A stretch of 64,000 nucleotides of DNA from Ischnura elegans (Eukaryota; Arthropoda; Insecta; Odonata; Coenagrionidae): NCBI RefSeq assembly GCF_921293095.1, contig NC_060248.1, positions 133,250,972 through 133,314,971 of the forward strand, written 5' to 3'. Shown here in pieces: positions 22,043-32,811 of the stretch (its first letter is position 1; every line of letters starts with the position of its first letter). Made by a program: the position numbers and the translations under genes. The notes below the pieces were generated by a model. The model was not told the origin of the DNA and did not search any database. It saw only the letters and a list, made by a program, of their open reading frames with translations.

Positions 22043-22234
22043 TTATGGCGCCGCTCCTTTTTTTGGTGAGTAATACTTACTGGTGGCTAAGACAATCCAG
22101 TCGAGGTAGGAGGTGACCCTGGTGTTGACCCCTGGAGCGGAACCCCCGCAAGACACGCCGTAGCTGATGACACCCAGCAAGTGTATGCGACCTGATGTCC
22201 TGTCCAGCCAAAGGATAGGCCCACCAGAGTCACT
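22043..22234 (-). CDS. CUB serine protease, exon 6 (catalytic Ser)
   Basis: Acceptor TCTATTTCGCAG ends at 22235. The exon begins SDSGGP, with Ser358 as the catalytic serine, and continues through GVISYG, VSCGGSAPGVNTRV and SYLDWI, all normal for the end of a chymotrypsin-fold domain. The residue before the catalytic DSGGP is Ser rather than the near-invariant Gly (chymotrypsin position 193), which normally forms part of the oxyanion hole. The frame reaches a TAA at 22045-22043, giving an unusual basic tail. However, a strong donor (GTAAGTATT) starts at 22080, so the exon may instead end at 22081 in phase 1 and continue in an unseen short last exon. Many relatives end with a Tyr-Cys soon after this point, which favours splicing. 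Confidence 0.85.
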   Translation of the reverse strand, partial: SDSGGPILWLDRTSGRIHLLGVISYGVSCGGSAPGVNTRVTSYLDWIVLATSKYYSPKKGAAP

Positions 22235-22479
22235 CTGCGAAATAGATAAAGCGACAATCGATTAGTAAGCGGTATTAGAATGAAGCTGCGGTATCCGAGG
22301 GCCTCTCTTTGGGGTCTTTTTACGATCCTGGTCAGGGAACCAGCGAAGGCCCCCCTCCATCGGAAGAGCACAGGCTTTGCACACATCCGCCTTTTTCTCG
22401 TAGCACTTTCTGCCAGATTGAAAAACTAATTGGAAGGAGTGGAGAAAGCTTGAGATTCGGTACTCATTTGTTATGAGTA

Positions 22480-25205
22480 CATCTCACCACAAGCAGATAG
22501 AAATATTACTAAACAAACTTTCCTTTAAAGATAGGTAGGTAAAAATTATTTAATTTTCATTATTTGTAATGGCAATAACGTTTTATTTTTGTTTATAGAA
22601 TGGGAAAAGGACAGTTTGTGGTCCTCTCCAAAGAGAGCATTATACGCAGGAGACCCTTCTGAATTGCTTTCTTTGGCACTTCCAAGATCTGACTTCAAAA
22701 TCACATCATTTTCAAAAATATCGAGACCTGGATGTATTTTAGGTAGATTTTTGTCCTGTAGAATATTCGATGATTATAATTTATACTTGGCTTACATTTG
22801 GCTATTGTACCTCAAAACTTTCCCTGGATTCAAACCAAGGTTTTTTGCAAATCGCGTGAATTCGAATTACACTGGTTGACATTTTTTTGCAGATCTCTCA
22901 CTCATAGAAAAATACTTTGACGAGATTTTTAAGTACAGTTTAAAAGATACTTATGTGCCTTTTGCAAACATAACATTTGTAATTGAAAGATATCATAACA
23001 ACTTATTCTGCACAGTATTTTACAATTATGTAATTCAGCCATTCACTCACTCATACAAATGTTTGGGGTGAACGAGACGATATACAACAAAAAGTCTTAT
23101 GATGACCCCCTCTAAAATTGTCTGAAACCCCCGGAAAATTTTTGAAAACACTACATTTCCCATTATTTATCTGTCTGTGCATTTAAAATTGAGCATGGGG
23201 ATTAGTTCAAAACATGGCCACCAAAATCCAGTGGCGGCGCGGCGATCATTGGAGGGAAGATAGAAACAAATAATCATAGCAACGCATTTGTTTATGCAAA
23301 CAAAAGGAAAAAAATTGGAAAATAAGATAAAGGACTCAAAGCGAAAAGATGATAAAGATAAGGTAGGAAATTTACAATGTAGTGTTTGAAAATTCAATAT
23401 CTTAATCTTGCCGTATGAACAAAAATTTGTTTACATCAAAGCATATTCAAATGAAAAGAGGATAAAGATAAGGTACGAAATTACTCATTATTCTTAATCA
23501 ATTATATTCAACACTCTGTGTATAAAATTTCGGTGTTATTAAAAACGAAACTATGGTTGTTATTAATTCCATAATTAACAAGTGCACGTAATGCCATTTT
23601 TAAAAGATGATTCGTGCTGTTGACTTTAGTTCCTGTCTTGCTGCCGCTACACGATTGCAGTAGAAATATTTCTAAACAAACCTACCTTAAAAGATAAGTA
23701 GGTAAACATGATTTTATTTTCATTGTTTGTGATGGCGATAACGTTTTATTTTTGTATACGTTCTTTGTTCCTTTTATATCCTTTATAACTTGCAATGTTA
23801 TCCGTGAGCTGGTGCATCAAAGGAAGTGAATAATAGAATATGGAGGATAAGTGCAATTATAGGTATTTCTTATTCAATTATTTGTCTTACGGAAATCGCG
23901 TTTCATTGAGTGACTAAGTTATAAGCTAGCTATAAAAATCTTTAAACCGTGACATTTATAGTGCCTTTTTCATCACAAGTTGTCATCTACTACTTACTAG
24001 ATGATTTTATTGCGCATTATTAACTTTCAAGGAGATTTTTTGTGTATCCCGACTCATTAAAACTTTAAAGAGTGGTATCATTCCTGAAGTGGTATCATTT
24101 TTGATCATGATAAATAATCTTTCGATTAAATTCATCATACTAGGCCCATTTCATGCAAAGGATCTCCACTTTGCGCAATTGCACTAGATATTGATATTAA
24201 GTTCCTACGTAATTCTATTGCGAACATCATCCTCTCTTATGCTTACGAAGATAAACTGCAGTCACACTATAATGATATTTCAATAATTTGGTTAAGTAAT
24301 GTAAAAATAATTAATAATTGCGTTTTTAATATTAATCATTGGAACAGATTGGCCTGGTCGATAGAGTCTGCTATTACGCGTGGGAGGCCGTGTTCAATAC
24401 CCTATGCAGGCACATGTCTTCTCCGTTTTCTTGTATTTATTTTGAGGTAACCTACATTGAACACCTAATTTTATGATTTTCAATCAGAGCAATGTTTTTC
24501 TGGGAGGAAATTCTTTCATATGCTTACGCTACGTCGGGTTTATTTTGCGTTTGGTCTTAGTTCTTTTATCGAACTGATGGGTGTCTTTTTCAAGGTATTT
24601 ATGGAACTACTTTATCAAGCTTGTTTGGTAAGTACAACAGATATATTCAATGTTCCATACGAATCGAAATTGCGATGAGTTCAATCAGAAACTGGTATAC
24701 TTAATGAATATGAACTAGCTCATGAATAAAACTAACTCATGAATATAAATGCATTAGGTTTCTAACTATACTTTTTGCAGTGTTTTCTCGCTTAATGTAA
24801 TTTTTTATCAATTAAAATGTTAACTGTAGTTCATTGTATTTCGTAGATTCGTTATGTTATTATGTATAAATTGAGTGTTACAGTGGAATATGCTCTTAAA
24901 GTGTTTTTGTATTTGAATTGAATAATTTAGAGACTCGGTCAGACTCGTAGAAATTTATTTTACATATTTAGTCCCTCAGAAAAACGTTTCTCTTTATAAA
25001 TATTTACATTCATATTGTATCCTACGTACCATGCGCTCGTTTCACTTGAAAGTGGAAATGTTGCTTATATCTAATCTAGCGAATCGAAAAGTAAACGATC
25101 CTTAAGTAACAAACGGCACGCAAAACGTGTTAGACATTCCACAGTGACTATAACAAGCTGCAGGCCTTTTGTGGGGGGGGGGACCCGGGGGGCGAGTAAA
25201 AGCGA
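22480..25205 (+). repeat. Long unclassified interspersed repeat, copy A
   Basis: Large parts match 55605-57230 in inverted orientation. Examples are the stretch around 23050-23290 (GTTTGGGGTGAACGAGACGA and a GCGCGGC block), around 23650-24250, and around 24900-25200, which ends in a G-rich run (25166-25196) next to GCAGGCCTTTT. An inner portion (about 22490-22600) is repeated again at about 23650-23770, so the copy is partly duplicated. Copy A has extra sequence at about 24250-24880 that copy B lacks. No coding capacity is seen. The class is unknown. Confidence 0.7.
24350..24425 (+). repeat. Possible tRNA-like SINE head inside the long repeat
   Basis: TGGCCTGGTCGATAGAG (box A-like) and GTGTTCAATACCC (box B-like) about 35-40 nt apart, in a part of copy A absent from copy B. 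This fits a later SINE insertion, but the box matches are weak. Confidence 0.35.
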
Positions 25206-28155
25206 GTTATTGAAATATAATAGGACTCAGTACTTTAATTATAGTTAAGAGTTAGAATTTGTAGAGGTCTACATCACCATTCGACCGATATAAAAACAAT
25301 ATCGCCCACTAGTCCGCTAAACAACGCTTTCAACCGTCACTCACTCTGAGCAAATATAAAAACAAGAGTTGTTTTCGCGTTCTGAGCATGTGACCTAGAT
25401 TGAAGTGGCAAAATCCCAGATCACGTGATCCGTAGCCCCTCCCTCTTTTACCATCGCGTGTTTGGGAAGATAGGTGATTGTAAATTAGGCACAAAATATA
25501 CAGCAGATACATAATTTACCTCTCATCATGAAGTATATTCCTTTACAACAGAGGTACTATCCTAGCCACCTGCAACGCACGCTGACAACCATTGAATATG
25601 TTCGTTCTTGCACGACAATATTTACACTCGCTAGCATAGTTTTGCAGGGAGAGAATGAGGTTTAGCGTAAAGCACGTCGACGTGAATGTTGAAAGTATGT
25701 AAGAATCCACGAAATTGAAGTTGAACTGAATTGATTTTTTAATGTGTATCGCTTTGATACAAAAGATAGGGATTCAAGAATATGGCGAATGCAACGCATA
25801 AGCAGCAACAGTGTTACTCAAGGTGTTGCCTCCGAGAGACATATAATACACGGGCCGGGACACTCCCCCCCACTTTCGTTTCAGAGCGCGGGCGACGCGA
25901 AGCGAGGTAAATGCGCTTATATCGATGGTATGCCAATGGTTGGAGGAAGGGAGAGGAGACGATTTTTTTAGATGGAGTTAAAGGGAGAAGGCATTATTGT
26001 GAGCTGAAGAGCGAAGTTTATGAAGGAAGGAGAAGCTGCCTTGATAGGTAAAATACTTCAATAATAATTATACATTACGATGCCGATCTTTGCCTATTCC
26101 TAGATTTTCCATCTATGGCACAAGGAGGTACATTTTGGAGTGTTACACTCTCGTGTTCAATAATTACCGACCAAAAGTAGAGTCATAAAGTATTCTCCTG
26201 CAAGATTTATCATTTGAACCATTTCAGATGTATTAAATCAGTGGCTGTGCCGAATATCATTCTGCGCACGAATGATATTCGTATCATGATATCGATAATC
26301 GTATTGATAATGTGTATCATGATACTCGGACTCTTTCAGATACTATTACCCTCTTATTCCAAGATCAAGGAAATTCGATCATGCTTTGCCTGGTTAATTT
26401 GCCATAAATTGCGAGAAACTCATCTTAACATGAAACAGTGTCGGGAGGGAATTGCATCACATTGAGACTAACTGCAAGTAGGCACGCCAACCCCATGTTT
26501 GCCGATCGACTTCCTCCCGACCATGCATGTGTCGCACGCACAGAGAATATCGCAGACGTGCATTGCGATTCCCACGACCTCAGCGCCACAGCCCACCTGT
26601 TGCTCTCTCCCGATGACGTGCGTGCTGACGAAAACAAATGAAAGTCACACGCCGAGGCTGTGCATCAATCTTTGAGTCTTTCTGTGAGATACTTTGTCGC
26701 CCTTCTGCCCTATGACGTTTATTGCCCTGCATTATATGGCGATCAGAACAGAGTTGAAATTTAAAAAAATTCTTTGAAAACATTCCAAATAAAGTCTACA
26801 CATTGTTCACCTTGTGCCTACAACTTTACCAAGTCCGTTGTTTTCTCCACGTAAAATGCAGATATTTAATTTTTTTATATTGCTATTTGTAATATCCATC
26901 CATTGATATCGGCCAGCATGGTGACTTGATTATTTTTATCAAGGTAGTTAATGACCGTTGTTCCCTATTTACCGGCGTAATGAGCGACGGAATAAAATTC
27001 CAGCTTTTTATATATTTACTGGTCGGTGGAAGAGGAGCCATTTTGGATCATTCATAATTATCTGAGAAAGGAATATAAAACCTAAAAATTATGGTTGAAT
27101 TGCCTTTAGGAGATATATTGATGTAAAATGAATCGTAAGTCTTCGAAGACAAGTTTTATATGAATAGGGTAGTTTCCCTCATCAAAGGAAACGAAAGGCA
27201 TTGATTGCGAATCGTTACCCACCATTAGTGTATTCATAATATACAAATTATTTGGTTTTAGAAATCCCAGTTTAGACGAATGGCATTTAACCTCATTTGA
27301 AAAAGGCCAGATTGGCGCCCTTGCGATTCCACTCCTCGTGACGTCACAGGGACCTAGTTTCTACACGAGAGGATAGGAGTTTTACATCGTCTGAGATTAC
27401 CAATGCATGCATGAATCACAGAGATCAGGGAAACGTCTCTTAATAATCACCTATAAAAATTGCCGTAATGATCGTAAAGTTTCATTCGTTTGATAGGGTA
27501 CACATTAATAATCCTCATTGAAGCCAAGCGATACCTTCCAGCATGAAACTCTGCTACCTGCTAACATCCTGTATCGTAGAGGCGCTCACAGCCTCGCACC
27601 AAGGTGGCCTCACACAGCGGCTGCCGGAACCAGAATGACGTCACACGGGCTTTTCCTAGCATTCATACTTAGCCGTCGCGTTTTCGAGCGCTTGAAAATT
27701 TGCACTTTTTATTTAATCGAGAAAAATAGATATAGTAATTTAAAAATATAAAATCGTGAAATACGTACTCCAGGAGTAATAATCTTTCAATTTATTCTAT
27801 TAAAAAAAGTAGTAAACCACCCTATTTTGAAATATATGTAATCATTGAAAGGAACCATTTTGTCCTTCACTTGACTTCATCAAAATAATTCCTTAATTAT
27901 CAACAGCCATCAATCTTAAGATTGATTTGTCTTAACCCTCCGCTCAATTTTCCTCTCGGCTTATCTTTTAACAACTGCACAATTCTACTGCCTTGTATCC
28001 ATCATCTTTTGCTCTAAGCAATTAATATGTGGCCTACCTCGGCCGTCCATCCGTTCCATCTGCCCTTCAGCGATAATGCTTATCATTACATCGTGTCTCA
28101 TTGATCTAGCAGATAAAAATTATCCCGTCTTCTGCCCAATGTTTTCAAAAGACTT
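25206..28155. other. No gene recognised (protease intron 5)
   Basis: Intronic. The part near 27310-27720 contains two copies of a GTGACGTCAC/ATGACGTCAC block with neighbours that recall the dispersed repeat at 4.9 and 9.4 kb, but the match is loose. A slightly GC-richer piece near 26440-26640 has open frames on both strands without family resemblance. Confidence 0.4.
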
Positions 28156-28159
28156 CTCC

Positions 28160-28240
28160 CCTACTCTTCCTAGAACTTCCGCATCATTCACACGATCTAT
28201 CCACTTGATCTTCACCATTATTCTATAATAAATTAGGTCC
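28160..28240 (-). mobile_element. Small RTE-type LINE tail remnant
   Basis: Read on the minus strand, this piece gives VKIKWIDRVNDAEVLGRVGE-like residues with frame breaks, matching the post-RT tail of the RTE-type LINEs in this window. Only about 25 codons can be recognised. Confidence 0.5.
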
Positions 28241-28946
28241 GTTGATGGGATTTCTACTTGAATGCAACTGCTGAGATGGGAGAGATAATTTTTGGTAGCT
28301 TTTTCATTTGGTCAACCATTTTTCTCCCTTCCTATATAAGCCTTCTTCACAATTCATCAATAGAATTGGCGCAGTTCTATTCTCGATCCTCTTCACCACT
28401 TATATTTCTATACTTATTAAATTAATCATTTTCTAAATTAAACAATCACCTCAATAGACTAATGGGGAAGTTTATTGGGTTCGCGGACATGCTCAAGTCC
28501 AATTTCTAAAGCAAACGCTTCTCCTGTGACGAAGGCAATAATTTATAAGTCCTACATATGCATTCCATTTTACTTTATGCCGCCCCAACGGATTTGTTGA
28601 ACTAACGAAAAGCAAATTGCAAAAATTGGAGAGAAGGCATCTAAGGATTCAAAATTAGACTAGGGTCCGACAACCAAAAGAGTAGCAAGGGGACGCCGAT
28701 AAAAGAAATTCTTAAGAAGCAGGCAGGAAAATACCACCAATGAATGGACCACGACGAAAATGAAGCCATAGAGCAACTTACAAAACTTAAGGGTACGTTC
28801 TGGGGACCGGCAAACATACAAATTTGTCAAAAAAATAAAGATAATGCTGACGAACACAAGGGCGTTCTAACTTGGACAAAGGCCAGAAGAAGACAGCCAC
28901 TAATAAACTGAGATGACGATTGCTGTTTTTTATCCGTTTCACTCAC

Positions 28947-29101
28947 CTGGCATGCGTCTGATCCCTCCTCGAATGTGCAGATCTGCCTGTAGCCTACGTT
29001 CCCCTTGTAAGCCTCGCTGCACTCCTGAATTCCCACCACAGAGAGAAACGCCTCACGGAGAACGTTTGACTCCTCGCCGCCGAAAGAAGTCGTGCCCCAG
29101 C
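28947..29101 (-). CDS. CUB serine protease, exon 5
   Basis: Acceptor TATCTCTTCAG ends at 29102; donor GTGAGTG starts at 28946. The 155-nt exon enters in phase 1 and leaves in phase 0. It encodes residues 304-355: GWGTTSFGG at the start (the conserved GWG), a QECSEAYKGNVGYRQIC stretch and GSDACQ at the end. Asp352 is at the S1-pocket position (chymotrypsin 189), so a preference for cleaving after Arg or Lys is predicted. Confidence 0.9.
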
Positions 29102-29866
29102 CTGAAGAGATATAGCAGGATCAGTCGAGAATATATAGTACAAATGGCGATAAACATCCGTTGAATAGCAACTAGTAGTAAAGATTAAGATATGGCTTCA
29201 AAGTTATTAATTAAACAAATTAATATTATGGTTTACTGTATGCAGTTGTTTCAGGTTTTACGTTTGTTCATGCTTCGAACGGCATGATTACTCTTGGTTG
29301 CCACGGTCAATATTTGTTGCTTACACGGAAAATAAATGGATGTATTTGAATCTGTAAATACAGTTATGAGAAGAAATTGAAGCGTATAAATAACTATTAA
29401 AGAATTAACGGATTTATTTCTTTTCACGCTCAATGATTTGAACTTCATTTTAATATTTCCAGTGAAAGTAAATTTAAGTACAAGCATTAAAAGTTCTGCC
29501 CAGGATTCAATAATTTTCCTACAGGACCCGAGAGATAAACATTCGTGGGATAAAAATACCGTCAAAAATTATTTCCGCAAAAGATATTTTGTGCGCCTAA
29601 GCATGACACTCGGGATATATATCTTGAACATCATTATCTTGTAAACTTTTCGATGATGAACGTGCGAATCAGTCAGGATGCGTTATTTTACATGGAAAGA
29701 GAAGATTTTACGACTTTAGAAGTATAAGATGCAAAAAATATGGAAATTTTCCACTGATTACTGCATTAGTGATTTTCTGGGATAACATAGAGATAGCTGT
29801 GGGGTGTAAAAGATGATGAATAACCATTCCGGGGGTAGGATGCATGAGGTGGGCAGGGCCACTCAC
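29102..29866. other. Protease intron 4
   Basis: The 765-bp intron between exons 4 and 5. The AT-rich sequence contains open frames on both strands (29251-29644), none of which resembles a protein. Confidence 0.6.
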
Positions 29867-29974
29867 CGAGTGCCGTCACTCTGTCTCCCGTGAAGGTGTC
29901 CGTGAGGAATCGAAATGGAAGGCACGCCGGACCCACGTCGTCGTTGAAAGCGATGCCCTCCGAATCCCTCGTGC
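29867..29974 (-). CDS. CUB serine protease, exon 4
   Basis: Acceptor TATGTTTCAG ends at 29975; donor GTGAGTGG starts at 29866. The 108-nt exon has phase 1 at both ends. It encodes residues 268-304, starting GTRDSEGIAFNDDVGPACLP and ending TGDRVTALG. The Cys in PACLP is the partner expected for a pro-domain Cys (Cys160 in exon 2), so the CUB part should stay disulphide-linked to the protease after activation. The early GTRDSEGIAF segment is in the loop before strand F. Confidence 0.9.
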
Positions 29975-30441
29975 CTGAAACATATTTTTCAAACGTATCA
30001 TATCAATATAAGACACGGTCTCAGGCGTTACTTTGTGGAATTTCTTCATCATCGAATAAAATAAAATAAAATAACTTTGTTTTATTCCACACTTTATTTT
30101 GAATAGCACGACCCGGGTTTCAGCATCTACTGTCTGTAAAAAAAAGCAAGATACCTGAGTTTGAGGAGCTCTAGCGTTTAAACGAAGCAATCAATTTCAA
30201 TGCAACAAAAATCATACGAAAGACAATTTATTTCTACGTTGTATCATGTACTTTAAAAAATCTTCCTCTCAATAGTTTTTCCAGTACTTCATTTTTTCTC
30301 AAAAAAGTACCCGTTATTTGCGCGTAAAATCAAGTTGCCCAACTTTGAGCGCTTGGCATTCCCGTAGTTTTCGTTCTTTAAACTTGAAATTTTGATATAA
30401 AAAAGCCACATCTATTATAAACAGTCTGCCGAAAACAAATT

Positions 30442-30494
30442 GTTTCAGCATCTAATGCTATCATCAACCTGATGATAGCATTAGATGCTGAAAC
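30442..30494. repeat. Perfect 25-bp-arm hairpin over the CTGATGA-GAAAC motif
   Basis: The arms 30442-30466 and 30470-30494 are perfectly complementary around a 3-nt spacer. The right arm is the first half of a hammerhead-like module (CTGATGAT, a stem-loop with AGCA/TGCT, GAAAC). The left arm is an inverted copy of the same. It therefore looks like a head-to-head junction trimmed close to the axis. Confidence 0.75.
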
Positions 30495-30505
30495 CCGGGT
30501 GGTGC
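30469..30505 (+). ncRNA. Hammerhead-like module, probably inactive
   Basis: CTGATGA, T, AGCATTAGATGCT stem-loop, GAAA, palindrome ACCCGGGT, then G at the cleavage position and GTGC. A G at that position is not expected to be cleaved. In the inverted partner (minus strand, around 30108-30131) the corresponding base is C, but that copy has lost the CTGATGA box. Confidence 0.45.
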
Positions 30506-30559
30506 TATTTAAAATAGTGTGGAATAAAACAAAGTAATTTTATTTTATTTATTCTATGA

Positions 30560-32286
30560 TATCATATTTTGCTGGATTTGCGTAGGCCATCATTTTCCGC
30601 AGGTGACGGTACCGAATAAACTTGCAAAGGTTTTTATTCTCTCGTTCATAATGTTTCAATCATAAGTTAGGTTTATTGCAGCGCTCCATTTCCCCTTTCT
30701 CAGCGTAGTTAGTCCCCTCTAGGATACATCCTGTTCTTCTTCCAATCGCTCTTCTTATGCACCGGATGTCGGTGGCAGTATAGGTAAATAGCAACAAAAA
30801 TATATTTAGCGTATGTACTGCGTTATCCTTGAAACTGGCGACCCATTATTCTCCCAAGAATGTACTAATGAATCCATCTCTTACTCTGGGATCCATTACA
30901 AGTCTCAGCTTTACTCTAGCAATTGCTTCATCCTCACTTAATCGTATAAAATATCCTTGTGATGACACAACTAATCAATATAGGCTTATTACAATCCAAA
31001 TTATTCGCATCCCATTCCTTGAATAAATCATTCAATATATTTTATGCGATTATTCAGGATGGCTGTCCACAAAGTACTATCGCGTACGAGAGCATGTGCC
31101 ACTTATAGCCATAGACTAATAGTAACTTAATGTATTACGAATTACGTAAGAAAATATGTATATTATTTTTGAAAAAAAAGCTAGAATTTCAATAGGTATT
31201 TATGATTCATTGATCTAATTTACTCATTGATTTACGGAAATAATTATAAAAAAAGTGAGTCAAAAAGGGAAGAAACCCTTTAATTATTGGCTACCAATCA
31301 GCGGTGAGCTTTTGAGGTATTTGTTTTCATTTTGAGGCGGAAATTATTCATTTCTCAATGAAAATAAATAACTTCGCAACCACAAAATCGGCAATAAATA
31401 TATACTGAGACATTTATATGAAGACACTGAATCAACATGTGCTGAGAGATATATTTTCGTACAATCCCATGAATAATGTCACCTGAATTACAATTCAGAC
31501 CTGGATAAATTTAAGTCTCCGCTCAGGTGAAAAAACATCATTCCTTTGAATGAAAATCGAAAATATTAAATCACAAGAACTGTGTAATCATCATTTTAAA
31601 AATTATTTTCAGTTCTATATCGAATTAAAGCTGAAACAGAACGCTACATTACGTTTTTAGCCAATTGAAGTGTCCCAACAATACCTGAGTCCGTCACTAG
31701 GATACACTCTTGCATTAACCCATTTATTTCAATTGAAGAAGAAGCATGTAGCGGGATTTATTTCAAAATTTACTCTAGGATCCGAAATTCCACTGCTTGC
31801 ATACCTCACACTACCTGTAATACGCAGTCTTTAACCGAACGTTGCCCTTTTATGCTGGATTATATTTTAGTTCAACGAGACAGACAAGGTAAGCGATGGC
31901 CGTTCCATCATTTTACGATGAATATTCCCTTTATTTAGTGCTTTTAGGATAATGCCATGCCGGTAGAGCCCTACTTACATCGTATATTTGAATAACTGTT
32001 GGTGAAAATATAAATGTTATTAACACATTGCATAAGGTCTATGTAATTTATAGACTAAAGTACATTGAATTTTAAACGGATCATTAAGTGGAATATTGAC
32101 TTTAGTGGCATTAAGTGAATATACATTTCATTAGTATTCATTGGGGAAAATGTAAAACTTAACATGTTAATGGGAATATTCACCGAGAATTAGTAACTTC
32201 CATTTATAATAAACCTTACATAAATAGTTTCGTGACATGGGTGGGCTTCTTTCGTTCACCGTTTTGCTCTGCGTTTCTTGTGACAG
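30560..32286. other. No gene recognised (protease intron 3)
   Basis: AT-rich intron sequence with no recognisable element. Confidence 0.4.
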
Positions 32287-32754
32287 AGTTCGACTGAGAT
32301 GAAAAAGAGAAACGTGGAGGTGATTACCGCTCTGAGGCCCATTCGAAAGCCAATGAAATGGATGTCGCCGGCAAACGCTGTTGCCGTGGCATCCGGCGCA
32401 GTGGTGATGCTCGCAGCAACTGGCTACAGCCTCTGGAAAACCAACGATAGCGAGTCCAAGTCCTTGGGGGAAGCTGCTGCGAAAGAAGACGCGCTGTTGG
32501 AGACTGCCTTGGAGCCTACTCCGGACCCTTTGCCTCTTCGGATTCCAGAAGAGACGAGGTTCGCTCAGATTGGGGAGATGCAGTTTGCGACGGAAAATTT
32601 GATGAAGATATGGAAGCCGATCATTTTGGCGGATCCTCACGGCGAACAAGTCAGCGACAACGTGGAACTACCAATTACAATAATGAAGAAGGAGAAGATG
32701 CCCAAGCCATCAAGAAAGCGGGAGTTGTATCGCGTCTTGTCTCAGAAGAATTGA
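32287..32754 (+). CDS. Terminal exon of an unrecognised membrane protein gene, nested in the protease intron
   Basis: A strong pyrimidine-rich acceptor (CTGCGTTTCTTGTGACAG ending at 32286) opens into a 156-codon phase-0 frame ending TGA at 32754; an ATTAAA poly(A)-like signal is at 32806-32811. The first Met is at 32299, so a 151-residue product from that Met is also possible. The product has a basic start (MKKRNVEVIT), MKWMSPANAVAVASGAVVML with one hydrophobic segment (about residues 25-46 from the Met), an acidic middle rich in Glu and Pro, and a basic end (KKEKMPKPSRKRELYRVL). It lies opposite to the protease, between its exons 3 and 4. It shares the MKxxSxxNxxAxxSG pattern with the exon at 15129-15419. 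The family is not recognised. Confidence 0.5.
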   Translation, partial: SSTEMKKRNVEVITALRPIRKPMKWMSPANAVAVASGAVVMLAATGYSLWKTNDSESKSLGEAAAKEDALLETALEPTPDPLPLRIPEETRFAQIGEMQFATENLMKIWKPIILADPHGEQVSDNVELPITIMKKEKMPKPSRKRELYRVLSQKN

Positions 32755-32811
32755 AACAAATCCGATTATCACAACAGCGATCCTTTCGCATTTATTTGTT
32801 GTTTAATTAAA

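Larger units (their letters stand above)
30052..30553. mobile_element. Inverted pair of Penelope-type terminal modules
   Basis: A shared 70-nt unit occurs on the minus strand at 30052-30131 and on the plus strand at 30482-30553: GATGCTGAAACCCGGGT, GTGCTATT, AAAATA, GTGTGGAATAAAAC, then an AT-rich tail of ATTTTATTTTAT type. About 350 bp of other sequence lies between them. Next to the plus-strand unit is a perfect hairpin with 25-bp arms (30442-30466 and 30470-30494). It resembles the 9.7-9.9 kb element in organisation and motif order. Confidence 0.65.

Noticed and set aside
30052..30131. Simple AT-rich microsatellite
   Set aside because: The ATAAA-type repeats are only the tail of a longer unit that is repeated in inverted orientation at 30482-30553.
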